The position numbers and the translations under genes were made by a program. DNA of 64,000 nucleotides from Mariniflexile sp. TRM1-10 (lineage in GTDB: Bacteria; Bacteroidota; Bacteroidia; Flavobacteriales; Flavobacteriaceae). Of the stretch, positions 51,861 to 61,687 are shown piece after piece. Under the pieces are notes generated by a model. That model saw only the letters and a list, made by a program, of their open reading frames with translations. It did no database searches and was not told the origin of the DNA. The stretch covers positions 1,835,501-1,899,500 of the forward strand of contig NZ_CP022985.1 in the NCBI RefSeq assembly GCF_003425985.1, given 5' to 3'. How positions within the stretch are numbered: position 1 is the stretch's first letter; the number at the start of each line of letters is the position of its first letter.

Positions 51861-54800
51861 ATGCCACAAAACCAACCATTTACAATATATAACGCCTCAG
51901 CAGGTAGCGGTAAAACCTTTACGTTGGTTAAAGAATATTTAAAAATTTTATTTCAATCCCATAACCCCGATCAGTTTAAACGCATTTTAGCCATTACCTT
52001 TACCAATAAGGCGGTTGCCGAAATGAAAGAACGTATTATTGAAGTGCTTAAAACGTTTTCTTCTCCTGAAATTTTAGAAAAACCCAACAGTATGTTTGAG
52101 GTTATTTGTGATGAATTGCAAATGACTCCAGATACACTTAACTTAAAATCCAAAAACCTATTAAATACCATTATCCATAACTATGCAGCGTTTGATATTT
52201 CGACTATTGACGGTTTTACGCATAGACTCATACGAACTTTTGCTTACGATTTAAAACTTCCTCTAAATTTTGAAGTTGAATTAGACCAAGAGGCTTTACT
52301 AAATGAAGCTGTTGACAGCCTAATTTCAAAAGCGGGAACCGATAAACTACTTACAAATGTATTGGTTGATTTTGCCATTGAAAAAGCCGACGACGACAAA
52401 AGTTGGGATGTGTCATACGATTTTAATAAAATAGCAAAACTGCTGGTTAATGAAAACGATATTCCTTTTATTGAAACCTTAAAAAACAAAACCTTAACCG
52501 ATTTTGTAGCTTTAAAAAAACAACTGACTGCTGAAATAAAAACAACAGAAACCGCTATTGTTGAAGCGGCACAAGGCGTTTTGACTTTAATGGAAGAATG
52601 CGGATTGGAACACAACGATTTCTCTGGAGGCTATTTGCCTAAACACTTTAAAAAATTAGCAGAAAAAGATTTTGATGTTGCATATGGAAACAAATGGCAA
52701 GAAGCTATTGAAACCCAAACACTCTACCCAAAACGGGTGACTAGCGATGTCGCTTCAACCATAGAACAGATACAGCCACAAATAGCTTCTGCATTTAATT
52801 TCAGTAAACAAGCCGTTTTTCATCTTAAATTCCTAAGGGCTTTTTATAAAAATATCACACCTTTATCGGTTTTAAATGCTATTAATAATGAGTTAAAAGT
52901 ATTAAAAGCCGACCAAAACAAAATGCTCATTTCAGAATTCAATACCATTATTAGTAAGGAAATAAGCAACCAACCCACACCCTTTATTTACGAGCGTATT
53001 GGCGAAAAATTCAATCATTATTTTATTGATGAATTTCAAGACACATCGGTTATGCAATGGCAAAATTTAATTCCGCTATTAGGCAATGCCCTTTCTGCGG
53101 GTAAAGGAACCGCCCTATTAGTAGGTGATGCCAAACAGGCCATTTATCGATGGCGTGGTGGAAAAGCGGAACAATTTATTGGGCTATTTCATAATGACAA
53201 CCCGTTTTATGTAGAAAAAAAGTTAAAAAACCTACCAACAAATTTCAGGAGTTTTAAAGAAATTGTTACGTTCAATAACGGGTTTTTTAGCTATTTGGCA
53301 ACACATATTTTTAGCAATGCGGCCTATGAAACCCTTTATGAAAATGCACATCAAAATATTAGTAAACATCAAAACGGTTATGTTGAATTATCATTTTTAG
53401 ACATTGAAAAAGAAGACGATAGAGATGAACTTTTTTCTGAAAACGTTTTAAGAACCATTCAAAATTGCCAGAAAAATGGATTTAAGCTTGAAGATGTTTG
53501 CGTTTTGGTAAGAAAGAAAAAAGAAGGCGTTGCAGTGGCAAATTATTTAAGCCAACACCACATTCCTATCGTGTCTTCTGAAACCTTATTAATTAATAAT
53601 GCACCCGAAGTACAGTTTGTAAACAACCTATTTGGACTTTTAGTGCAACCTAAAAACAACGAACTAAAAATTGCTGTTTTAAATTATTTAACAAGCTTAT
53701 TTGATATTGAAGTCAAGCATGATTTTTTTAGCAGCCATTTACCATTGACCTTAACCCAACTCTTTAAAAGTTTCGAAGTATATAATGTATTTGTAAGCAA
53801 CCATAATTTATTGCAGCTTCCACTTTATGATGCCGCTGAAACCATCATTAGAAGCTTTCATTTGGTTAAAACTTCCAACGCATATATTCAGTTTTATTTA
53901 GACATTGTTTTGGATTTTTCACAGAAAAAAGGCTCGGATATTTCGGCATTTTTAGATTATTTCAACAAGAAAAAAGACAGTTTAAGTATTGTATCACCTA
54001 AAGGTCAAAATGCGGTACAAATAATGACCATCCACAAATCGAAAGGCTTGGAGTTTCCTGTGGTTATTTTCCCATATGCCGATTTGGATGTTTACAGAGA
54101 ACTAGAACCTAAAGAGTGGTTCCCTATAAACAAAGAAGTTTACAATGGCTTTTCGCATACCCTATTAAATTTTAATAAAGATTTCGAGAATTTTGGCGAT
54201 GCTGGATTGGAGATTTTCAACAATCATAAATCTGAACAAGAGCTTGACAATATCAATCTCTTATATGTAACGCTAACGCGTGCGGTTGAGCAATTATATA
54301 TCATATCAACCAAAGATATTTCTGCTAAAGGAGATATAAACAATAAAAAATATTCGGGATTATTTATTAATTACTTGCAGCATTTAGATATTTGGAACGA
54401 TTCACAAACAACTTACACTTTTGGAACTAGCGAAAAGACTTCAAAACCCAAAGTATCTTCAATAAATACAACTTTTCAAGAAGAATTTATTTCTACTTCA
54501 AAAGAAATGCACAACATAAAAGTGGTTACAAAATCGGGTATGCTTTGGGACACGACTCAAGAAGAAGCCATAGAAAAAGGAAACCTTGTTCATAATATCA
54601 TGTCTAAAATTAAAACGAAGGATGATCTTGATGTTGTAATAACCGATTATATAAACACAGCTATTATTAATACCATTCAAGCTGAAAGATTAAAAAATTT
54701 GATGATTCAAATAGTGAATCATCCAAAACTTGAGGCTTATTATAACTCGAATAATACCATCTATAACGAACGGGACATTATTACCAAGGAAGGCATTATT

Positions 54801-54992
54801 TTAAGACCTGATAGAGTCGTCATAAATGCTGAAAATGAAGCGGTAATTATTGATTACAAAACTGGGGTTGAAGACAAAAAACACGTACAGCAATTGCAAT
54901 CGTATCAAGATGTATTGCAAGACATGAAAATAATTGTTAAAAAGAGGATTCTTGTATATTTAAATGATGATTTTTCAGTAAAAGAAGTATAA
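51861..54992 (+). CDS. UvrD/Rep helicase-nuclease, AddA-like
   Basis: This 1043-aa protein probably forms the AddA subunit of the double-strand break resection complex. SF1 helicase motifs: ASAGSGKTFTL (Walker A), AITFTNKAVAEMKERI, YFIDEFQDTSVMQW (motif II), GDAKQAIYRWRGG (III), ATHIF region, VQIMTIHKSKGLEFPVVIFPY (V) and LYVTLTRAVEQL (VI). The C-terminus carries a RecB-type nuclease motif (RPDRVVINAENEAVIIDYKTG...QLQSYQ). ATG 51861 is preferred to 51843. Its partner AddB lies at 57781, after kbl and the OmpA gene. Confidence 0.9.
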   Translation: MPQNQPFTIYNASAGSGKTFTLVKEYLKILFQSHNPDQFKRILAITFTNKAVAEMKERIIEVLKTFSSPEILEKPNSMFEVICDELQMTPDTLNLKSKNLLNTIIHNYAAFDISTIDGFTHRLIRTFAYDLKLPLNFEVELDQEALLNEAVDSLISKAGTDKLLTNVLVDFAIEKADDDKSWDVSYDFNKIAKLLVNENDIPFIETLKNKTLTDFVALKKQLTAEIKTTETAIVEAAQGVLTLMEECGLEHNDFSGGYLPKHFKKLAEKDFDVAYGNKWQEAIETQTLYPKRVTSDVASTIEQIQPQIASAFNFSKQAVFHLKFLRAFYKNITPLSVLNAINNELKVLKADQNKMLISEFNTIISKEISNQPTPFIYERIGEKFNHYFIDEFQDTSVMQWQNLIPLLGNALSAGKGTALLVGDAKQAIYRWRGGKAEQFIGLFHNDNPFYVEKKLKNLPTNFRSFKEIVTFNNGFFSYLATHIFSNAAYETLYENAHQNISKHQNGYVELSFLDIEKEDDRDELFSENVLRTIQNCQKNGFKLEDVCVLVRKKKEGVAVANYLSQHHIPIVSSETLLINNAPEVQFVNNLFGLLVQPKNNELKIAVLNYLTSLFDIEVKHDFFSSHLPLTLTQLFKSFEVYNVFVSNHNLLQLPLYDAAETIIRSFHLVKTSNAYIQFYLDIVLDFSQKKGSDISAFLDYFNKKKDSLSIVSPKGQNAVQIMTIHKSKGLEFPVVIFPYADLDVYRELEPKEWFPINKEVYNGFSHTLLNFNKDFENFGDAGLEIFNNHKSEQELDNINLLYVTLTRAVEQLYIISTKDISAKGDINNKKYSGLFINYLQHLDIWNDSQTTYTFGTSEKTSKPKVSSINTTFQEEFISTSKEMHNIKVVTKSGMLWDTTQEEAIEKGNLVHNIMSKIKTKDDLDVVITDYINTAIINTIQAERLKNLMIQIVNHPKLEAYYNSNNTIYNERDIITKEGIILRPDRVVINAENEAVIIDYKTGVEDKKHVQQLQSYQDVLQDMKIIVKKRILVYLNDDFSVKEV

Positions 54993-54997
54993 CTTTG
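54990..54997 (+). promoter_or_regulatory. Promoter -7 box for kbl
   Basis: TAACTTTG overlaps the addA stop region and lies 17 bases before the kbl ATG. No clear -33 element. Confidence 0.4.
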
Positions 54998-55013
54998 CTA
55001 AAAACACAAAATT

Positions 55014-56207
55014 ATGTATGGAAAACTAAAAAATTATCTACAATTAGAGCTTCAAGACATAAAAGATAATGGACTTTATAAAGAAGAACGCATTATTACC
55101 TCTGCACAAGGCGCCGAAATAACTTTAAATACCGGAGAAACAGTTTTAAATTTTTGTGCCAATAATTACTTAGGTTTATCGTCGCATCCAGATGTCATTC
55201 AAGCGGCTAAAGACACTATGGATACGCATGGTTTCGGTATGAGCTCTGTTCGTTTTATATGTGGCACACAAGATATACATAAGCAACTTGAACAAAAAAT
55301 TGCTGATTTTTATCAAACCGAAGACACCATTTTATATGCCGCTGCTTTTGATGCCAATGCTGGTGTTTTTGAACCATTATTGGGTGCGGAAGATGCTATT
55401 ATTTCAGATGCTTTAAACCATGCTTCTATTATTGATGGTGTTCGTTTGTGTAAAGCTGCCAGATACCGCTACGAGAACAGTAATATGCAAGATTTAGAAA
55501 ATCAGCTTATTGAAGCAAATAGTAATGGTGCGCGATTTAAAATAATAGTAACCGATGGTGTGTTTTCTATGGATGGTATAGTAGCTCCACTTGATAAAAT
55601 CTGTGATTTAGCCGATAAATATGATGCGTTGGTAATGGTAGACGAATGCCATGCCGCTGGATTTATTGGTAAAACAGGTCGCGGCACTCTTGAAGAAAAA
55701 GGCGTTTTAAATAGAATTGACATTATAACAGGCACTTTAGGAAAGGCTTTAGGCGGTGCCATGGGCGGTTATACAACTGGTAAAAAGGAAATTATAGACA
55801 TGCTTCGTCAGCGTTCCAGACCTTATTTGTTTTCAAACTCGTTAGCTCCTGCCATTGTAGGCGCATCGATAAAAGTATTTGATATGTTGGCAAACGATAC
55901 CAAATTGCGCGACACTTTAGAATGGAACACCAATTATTTTAAAAAAGGGATTAAAAAAGCTGGTTTCGACATTGTTGATGGCGATTCGGCTATTGTTCCT
56001 GTGATGCTTTATGATGCTAAATTATCGCAAACCATGGCAAACATGCTTTTAAAAGAAGGTATTTATGTTATAGGATTCTTTTTTCCTGTAGTGCCAAAAG
56101 AAAAAGCAAGAATTCGCGTTCAGCTATCGGCAGCACACACTAAACAGCATTTGGATAAGGCTATTCTTGCATTTTCAACTGTTGGAAAAGCATTGAATAT
56201 TATATAA
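55014..56207 (+). CDS. kbl: Glycine C-acetyltransferase (2-amino-3-ketobutyrate CoA ligase)
   Basis: Kbl cleaves 2-amino-3-ketobutyrate with CoA to glycine and acetyl-CoA in threonine breakdown. PLP fold features: [27 protein letters not shown], and the PLP lysine in [15 protein letters not shown]. Length is 397 aa. The threonine dehydrogenase partner is not in the window. Confidence 0.95.
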   Translation: MYGKLKNYLQLELQDIKDNGLYKEERIITSAQGAEITLNTGETVLNFCANNYLGLSSHPDVIQAAKDTMDTHGFGMSSVRFICGTQDIHKQLEQKIADFYQTEDTILYAAAFDANAGVFEPLLGAEDAIISDALNHASIIDGVRLCKAARYRYENSNMQDLENQLIEANSNGARFKIIVTDGVFSMDGIVAPLDKICDLADKYDALVMVDECHAAGFIGKTGRGTLEEKGVLNRIDIITGTLGKALGGAMGGYTTGKKEIIDMLRQRSRPYLFSNSLAPAIVGASIKVFDMLANDTKLRDTLEWNTNYFKKGIKKAGFDIVDGDSAIVPVMLYDAKLSQTMANMLLKEGIYVIGFFFPVVPKEKARIRVQLSAAHTKQHLDKAILAFSTVGKALNII

Positions 56208-56253
56208 ATTCGTTCAGAACTATTGGTAAATAAGCAAAATCTTCAATTTTTTT

Positions 56254-56261
56254 ATATATTT
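56254..56261 (+). promoter_or_regulatory. Promoter -7 box for the OmpA protein
   Basis: TATATTTG lies 70 bases before the ATG and gives a leader of about 60 bases, common for abundant outer membrane proteins. Confidence 0.55.
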
Positions 56262-56330
56262 GTCTTTGTTAATAAAATTTAACAACTTACTTTTGTTTAC
56301 AATTAACACTTAAAAATTAAACTTTTGAAT

Positions 56331-57707
56331 ATGAAAAATCTTAGCAGATTATTGTTCGCAATGTTGCTTATACTTGGTTATAGCAACGCTAATGCGCAAG
56401 ACAAAAACAATCCTTGGCAAATTACTATTGGGGCAAATGCTGTAGACGCTTACCCTAGTGGAGATGGAGGCCTTTTTAGTGAAACTTTTGGTGACGAATT
56501 ATTCAATGTAACTGATCATTGGAATATTTTACCATCATTATCAACTATCTCTGTATCTAAATATGTAGGAGATGGTTTCTCTTTCGGTATTGGAGGTTCT
56601 TTGAATAAAATAGAAAAATGGGGTGATATTAGCTCGAATCCAGATCAAACAAACGAAGTAGATGATTGGTCATACTACGGTGTAGATGGTACTATTAAGT
56701 ATAACTTCTTAGAAGGAACAACTCTTGATCCTTATGTAGGTGTTGGTGGTGGTTACACTTGGGTTGACGAAATTGGTGCTGGAACTTTAAACGGAACTAT
56801 AGGTTTAAACGTTTGGTTTAGTGATAATGTTGGTTTAACATTACAAACTGCTTACAAACATGCTTTTGAAGATTATTTAAACACTCATTTCCAACATACT
56901 GCTGGTATCTCTATTAAATTTGGTGGTACTGATACTGATGGTGATGGTATTTTTGACAAAGATGATGCTTGTCCAGACGTAGCTGGTATTGCTGCATTTA
57001 ACGGATGTCCTGATACTGATGGTGATGGTATTGAAGATAGCAAAGATTCTTGTCCTAACGAAGCTGGTACTGCTGAACTTAACGGATGTCCTGATTCTGA
57101 CGGTGATGGTATTGCTGATAAAGATGACAAATGTCCTACTGTTGCTGGTTTAAAAGCTTTATCTGGTTGTCCTGATGGTGACGGTGACGGTGTAACTGAC
57201 GCTGATGATAAATGTCCTACTGTTGCTGGTCCTGCTGCAAACCAAGGATGTCCTTGGCCAGATACTGATGGTGATGGTGTATTAGATAAAGATGATAAAT
57301 GTCCATCTGTAAAAGGTACTGTTGCAAACAATGGTTGTCCTGAAGTTTCAGAAGAAGTTCAAAAAACTTTAAATGCTTACGCTAAAACGATTTTATTTGA
57401 TACAGGTAAATCTTCTATCAAATCTCAATCTGAGACTGTATTAGCTGATATCATTAAAATCCTTAACGAATACCCTAACTCTAAATTTACTGTAGAGGGT
57501 CATACTGATAGTGTTGGTAGCGATAAATTAAATCAAGATTTATCTGATGCTAGAGCACTTGCGGTTAAAGATTACTTAGTGAAAAACGGTATTGATGAAT
57601 TTAGACTTTCTTCTAAAGGTTATGGTGAGTCTAAACCAATTGACAAAAACACTACAGCTGCAGGTAGAGCTAACAACAGACGTGTTGAAATTAACTTAGC
57701 TAAATAA
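56331..57707 (+). CDS. OmpA family outer membrane protein with calcium-binding repeats
   Basis: This 458-aa protein anchors the outer membrane to peptidoglycan. A signal peptide ends after NANAQ. A beta-barrel region follows (to about residue 200), then a run of acidic thrombospondin-type-3 repeats (DTDGDGI.D..D.CP.V.G) and the C-terminal OmpA domain ([24 protein letters not shown]...RANNRRVEI). The ATG at 56331 replaces an in-frame TTG at 56325. A strong terminator follows. Codon use is more uniform than in neighbours, as expected for a highly made protein. Confidence 0.93.
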   Translation: MKNLSRLLFAMLLILGYSNANAQDKNNPWQITIGANAVDAYPSGDGGLFSETFGDELFNVTDHWNILPSLSTISVSKYVGDGFSFGIGGSLNKIEKWGDISSNPDQTNEVDDWSYYGVDGTIKYNFLEGTTLDPYVGVGGGYTWVDEIGAGTLNGTIGLNVWFSDNVGLTLQTAYKHAFEDYLNTHFQHTAGISIKFGGTDTDGDGIFDKDDACPDVAGIAAFNGCPDTDGDGIEDSKDSCPNEAGTAELNGCPDSDGDGIADKDDKCPTVAGLKALSGCPDGDGDGVTDADDKCPTVAGPAANQGCPWPDTDGDGVLDKDDKCPSVKGTVANNGCPEVSEEVQKTLNAYAKTILFDTGKSSIKSQSETVLADIIKILNEYPNSKFTVEGHTDSVGSDKLNQDLSDARALAVKDYLVKNGIDEFRLSSKGYGESKPIDKNTTAAGRANNRRVEINLAK

Positions 57708-57740
57708 TTTACTTTTAGTAGTATAAAATAAATAAGCTTA

Positions 57741-57776
57741 AAACGCTTCGGATATCCGAAGCGTTTTTTATTTTTA
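57741..57776 (+). terminator. Terminator after the OmpA gene
   Basis: A perfect inverted repeat (aaacgcttcgga / tccgaagcgttt) runs into a T-rich tail; it ends just before the addB ATG. Confidence 0.85.
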
Positions 57777-57780
57777 TGCA

Positions 57781-60546
57781 ATGACAACTTTTATTTTTGA
57801 TGTTCTAAAAGATTTACAAAACAACAACTCAAATCTTTCCGAGCTAACGTTTGTTTTACCAAGTAAAAGGGCTGGTCTCTTCTTAAAACATCAACTTTAT
57901 AAGGTTAGCAACCAAACTATTTTTTCACCCACAATTATTAGTATCGAGGAATTTGTTGAAGAGTTATCCCAACTTAAAACCATTCCAAACACCGAATTAC
58001 TTTTCGAATTTTATAGTACTTATACTCAATTAACAAAAAAAGAAGAAACCGATACTTTTGAAGTGTTTTCTAAATGGGCACAAATTTTACTTCAAGATTT
58101 CAATGAAATTGATAGGTATTTAATTCCTCAAAAAAATATTTTCAATTATTTGAGTGCCATAAAAGAAATTGAAAACCACCATTGGTCGCTTGAGGAAAAT
58201 CAAACAGAATTTATTAAAAGATATTTATCCTTTTGGAATAAATTACACACGTATTATACCCATTTTAGCAAACAACTTTTAAACAAAAAAATAGGTTACC
58301 AAGGGTTGATTTATAGAGAAGCTGTTGATAATTTAGAAGCTTACATTCAAAACAATCCTAAAAAACAACATGTGTTTTTAGGCTTCAACGCTCTTAATAC
58401 CTGCGAAGAAACCATTATTCAAAAATTGCTTCAAAACAATTTAGCAAAGATTTATTGGGATATCGACACCACTTTTTTTAACAGCACAAACCACGACGCT
58501 GCATTATTTACAAGGCAGCATAAACAAAAGTGGCACTATTTTAAAAACAATTCGTTTAATTGGATCACAACCAATTATACAAAAGAAAAAAACATATCAG
58601 TTTTTGGCATTCCTAAAAACATCGGACAAGCCAAATATATTGGTTCGCTATTAAATAAATTACAAAGAGAACATACAACACTCCAAAATACCGCTGTTGT
58701 TTTAGGAGACGAAAATTTATTAATTCCCGTACTTAATGCACTCCCTGAAAATATTAATGCATTAAATATAACCATGGGGTTTCCGTTAAAGTCCATTCCA
58801 CTAGCTTGGTTGTTTGAAACACTTTTTCACATACACAAAACACCTTCAAATACCTTTTATTATAAAGATGTTATTAATGTAATATCACATCAATTTATAA
58901 GACCACTTTTTAATGTTGAACAGGTCGATTATGCTTCAAGAATAATTGAAACCATTGATACTAATAACATTATTTACCTAACTGTAGACCGACTAAAGGA
59001 CATGGCGCCTAAATCAGTTACTATTATTGAGCTCTTATTTTCTAATTGGGGCAAAACAATCGATTTAGCGCTTCAAAACTGCTTTCAGCTCATCCTAGGT
59101 ATAAAAACCTATTTAGACGGAAACAAAGCCGCTAATTTGTTGTCGTTAGAGTACTTATTCCGCTTTAATGAATTGTTTAATGAGTTATCACGTTTAAACA
59201 CCAAATACCACCACATAAAAGATGTTTCAACCCTATTTAGCATCTATAAAGAATTGCTAAGTTCTGAAACTTTAGATTTTCAAGGCGAACCTTTACAAGG
59301 CTTGCAAATTATGGGAATGCTGGAATCGCGTGTTTTAGACTTTGAAACCGTTATAATTTCTTCTGTAAATGAAGGCGTGCTTCCTTCGGGAAAAAGCAAT
59401 AATTCGTTTATTCCTTACGATGTGAAGCTAGAAAATAAACTGCCTACTTACAAAGAAAAAGATGCGGTTTATACCTATCACTTTTACAGACTTCTGCAAC
59501 GTGCTAAAAATATTTACATTTTATATAATACCGAAGCCGATGTGTTAACTGGTGGTGAAAAAAGCCGATTTATTACCCAACTGGAATTAGAGGGTGTTCA
59601 TAATATTACCCATCAAATTGTTGCGCCACAAGTACCTGTTATTGAAGCATCGTTACAAACCATTGAAAAAAATGAAAGCCTTCAAAGCGATATTGTTAGT
59701 CTTGCCGAAAAAGGATTTTCACCTTCGTCGCTAACATCATATATAAGAAATCCTATTGATTTTTATTATCAGAAAATATTAAAAATAAAAGAACACGATG
59801 ATGTTGAAGAAACCGTTGCAGCCAACACTTTAGGAACCGTAGTGCACAATACTCTCGAAGATTTTTACAAACCTTTAGTCGGCACATTTATAACAGCTGA
59901 AATAATTAATAATTTAAAATCTCAAATAGAGCAAAAAGTAAGCTTTCATTTTAAAAATGAATATAAAGAAGGCGATATTACCAAAGGGAAAAACCTCATC
60001 GTTTTTGAAATAGCAAAACGTTATGTATCTAATTTTTTAGATTTGGAAATTCAAGATTTAAAAGCTGGAAGCCAGATAAAAATATGTGCTATAGAAGCGG
60101 ATAATGAAGTTATGGTTGCTATTCCTGAACTTGATTTCCCTGTAAAACTGGTTGGAAAAGTAGACCGGGTTGATCAGCATAATGGCATTACTAGAATTAT
60201 TGATTATAAAACAGGACGCGTGGAACAAAACCATGTAGAAATTGTAAATTGGGAAGAAATCACAACGGATTATAAAAAATACAGTAAGCCCTTTCAAATA
60301 CTTATGTATGCTTATATGATGCATCTTATGGGCGATATTAAACTCCCTGTTGAAGCAGGTATTATTTCCTTTAAAAATTTAAACGCAGGCTTTTTAAAAT
60401 TTGCTAAAAAGGACAAATCTGGTTATGGTGCTAAAAAAGATTTCTTGATTACTAATGAAACTATCACTAATTTTAAGGTTGAATTAAAACAGCTCATTTT
60501 AGAAATTTGCAATCCGAATATCCCTTTCACTGAAAAAGAAGTTTAA
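57781..60546 (+). CDS. PD-(D/E)XK nuclease, AddB-like
   Basis: This 921-aa protein looks like the AddB partner of the helicase at 51861. An inactivated-helicase-like N-terminal half begins LSELTFVLPSKRAGLFLKHQL. The nuclease domain has SPSSLTSYIRNPIDFYYQKIL, LGTVVHNTLEDFY and VDRVDQHNGITRIIDYKTGRVEQ, the last carrying the PD-(D/E)XK residues. I do not see the cysteine set of the iron-sulfur cluster found in Firmicutes AddB. The hydrolase gene begins one base after its stop. Confidence 0.85.
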   Translation: MTTFIFDVLKDLQNNNSNLSELTFVLPSKRAGLFLKHQLYKVSNQTIFSPTIISIEEFVEELSQLKTIPNTELLFEFYSTYTQLTKKEETDTFEVFSKWAQILLQDFNEIDRYLIPQKNIFNYLSAIKEIENHHWSLEENQTEFIKRYLSFWNKLHTYYTHFSKQLLNKKIGYQGLIYREAVDNLEAYIQNNPKKQHVFLGFNALNTCEETIIQKLLQNNLAKIYWDIDTTFFNSTNHDAALFTRQHKQKWHYFKNNSFNWITTNYTKEKNISVFGIPKNIGQAKYIGSLLNKLQREHTTLQNTAVVLGDENLLIPVLNALPENINALNITMGFPLKSIPLAWLFETLFHIHKTPSNTFYYKDVINVISHQFIRPLFNVEQVDYASRIIETIDTNNIIYLTVDRLKDMAPKSVTIIELLFSNWGKTIDLALQNCFQLILGIKTYLDGNKAANLLSLEYLFRFNELFNELSRLNTKYHHIKDVSTLFSIYKELLSSETLDFQGEPLQGLQIMGMLESRVLDFETVIISSVNEGVLPSGKSNNSFIPYDVKLENKLPTYKEKDAVYTYHFYRLLQRAKNIYILYNTEADVLTGGEKSRFITQLELEGVHNITHQIVAPQVPVIEASLQTIEKNESLQSDIVSLAEKGFSPSSLTSYIRNPIDFYYQKILKIKEHDDVEETVAANTLGTVVHNTLEDFYKPLVGTFITAEIINNLKSQIEQKVSFHFKNEYKEGDITKGKNLIVFEIAKRYVSNFLDLEIQDLKAGSQIKICAIEADNEVMVAIPELDFPVKLVGKVDRVDQHNGITRIIDYKTGRVEQNHVEIVNWEEITTDYKKYSKPFQILMYAYMMHLMGDIKLPVEAGIISFKNLNAGFLKFAKKDKSGYGAKKDFLITNETITNFKVELKQLILEICNPNIPFTEKEV

Positions 60547-61395
60547 ATGCTATCTCAAGAACATATTGTTATAAATGGAAAACACCAAAAACCCATAGTT
60601 ATTGATGTTACCTATGTCGAAAACAAAACAAACCTGCCCATTATAATATTTTGCCATGGTTACAAAGGTTTTAAAGATTGGGGCGCATGGAACTTAATGG
60701 CAAAACAATTTGCTAAAACTGGATTTTGTTTTATAAAGTTTAACTTTTCGCATAATGGTGGTACTGTTGAACAACCTATAGATTTCCCCGATTTAGAAGC
60801 CTTTGGAAACAACAACTACACAAAGGAGCTAGACGATTTAGAAACGGTTATTGATTGGGTTTTTAATTATCCCGACCTACAAAATATAGCAAATACAGAT
60901 AACATTTCATTATTAGGTCACAGCCGAGGTGGTGGCATTACCCTTATAAAAGCTGAAGAAGATAGCAGAATAAAAAACGTTATTAGTTTAGCAAGTGTCT
61001 CTGATTTTGGTAGTAGAATGACGGCACTTTGTGATTTAGAAACTTGGAAGCAAACCGGTGTTACCCATGTTATAAACGGTAGGACCAACCAGCAAATGCC
61101 ACATTACTATCAGTTTTACGAAGATTTTAAAGCTAATGAAGAACGCCTAACTATCAAACGTGCTGTTTCAAACCTAAAAATACCACATCTCATAATTCAT
61201 GGTAATAAAGATACCAGTGTTTTAATGGAGGAAGCCGAACATCTTCACCTATGGAACCCTCATAGTGAATTACAAATTATTGATGGAGCTGACCATGTGT
61301 TTGGTGCCGGGCATCCTTGGGAAAAAGAGGGATCGCCCAATCATTTAAATGAAGTTGTACAAAAGTGTCTTGCTTTTTTACAAAATAACCAATAG
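60547..61395 (+). CDS. Alpha/beta hydrolase family protein
   Basis: This 282-aa cytoplasmic protein has the fold IIFCHGYKGFKDWGAWN (oxyanion), the nucleophile Ser in LLGHSRGGGITL, the Asp region IHGNKDTSV and a His in DGADHVFG. It belongs to the esterase/dienelactone-hydrolase-like group; substrate unknown. It is contiguous with addB and so co-transcribed. Confidence 0.85.
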   Translation: MLSQEHIVINGKHQKPIVIDVTYVENKTNLPIIIFCHGYKGFKDWGAWNLMAKQFAKTGFCFIKFNFSHNGGTVEQPIDFPDLEAFGNNNYTKELDDLETVIDWVFNYPDLQNIANTDNISLLGHSRGGGITLIKAEEDSRIKNVISLASVSDFGSRMTALCDLETWKQTGVTHVINGRTNQQMPHYYQFYEDFKANEERLTIKRAVSNLKIPHLIIHGNKDTSVLMEEAEHLHLWNPHSELQIIDGADHVFGAGHPWEKEGSPNHLNEVVQKCLAFLQNNQ

Positions 61396-61476
61396 ACAAA
61401 AACATTTCCCTTCCAGTAGCATCATATAATTGGATATAATTCTGTATTTTTACAAGTGTAAAACAAACACTTATGT

Positions 61477-61620
61477 ATGAAATCGCCATGATTTGGAAAC
61501 ACAATTGATAATCATCGAACACCAATGAAAATAAAATTTGTGAGATAAACACCAATGACGATTAAAGCGATTGCTTCGCCAGTTCGCTATCGCTCGTGTC
61601 CATATGACCTTTAAAAAACA
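61477..61620 (+). promoter_or_regulatory. Leader element, copy D (before GH97)
   Basis: It starts ATGAAATCGCCATGATTTGG like copy A and ends CATATGACCTTTAAAAAACA (61601-61620). The stem atcgc/gcgat is at 61482-61486 and 61567-61571. An insertion of about 70 bases with its own hairpin (agcgat 61566-61571 / atcgct 61589-61594) and a doubled aacaccaatga makes this copy longer. The gene ATG is 68 bases past the tail, so this copy is the loosest. The gap 61396-61687 has no ORF. Confidence 0.6.
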
Positions 61621-61687
61621 ACTGTGAAGCACATCAGTGAACACAGCTAACAAATATCAACTTAGTGAACTAAATAATTATCTACAT

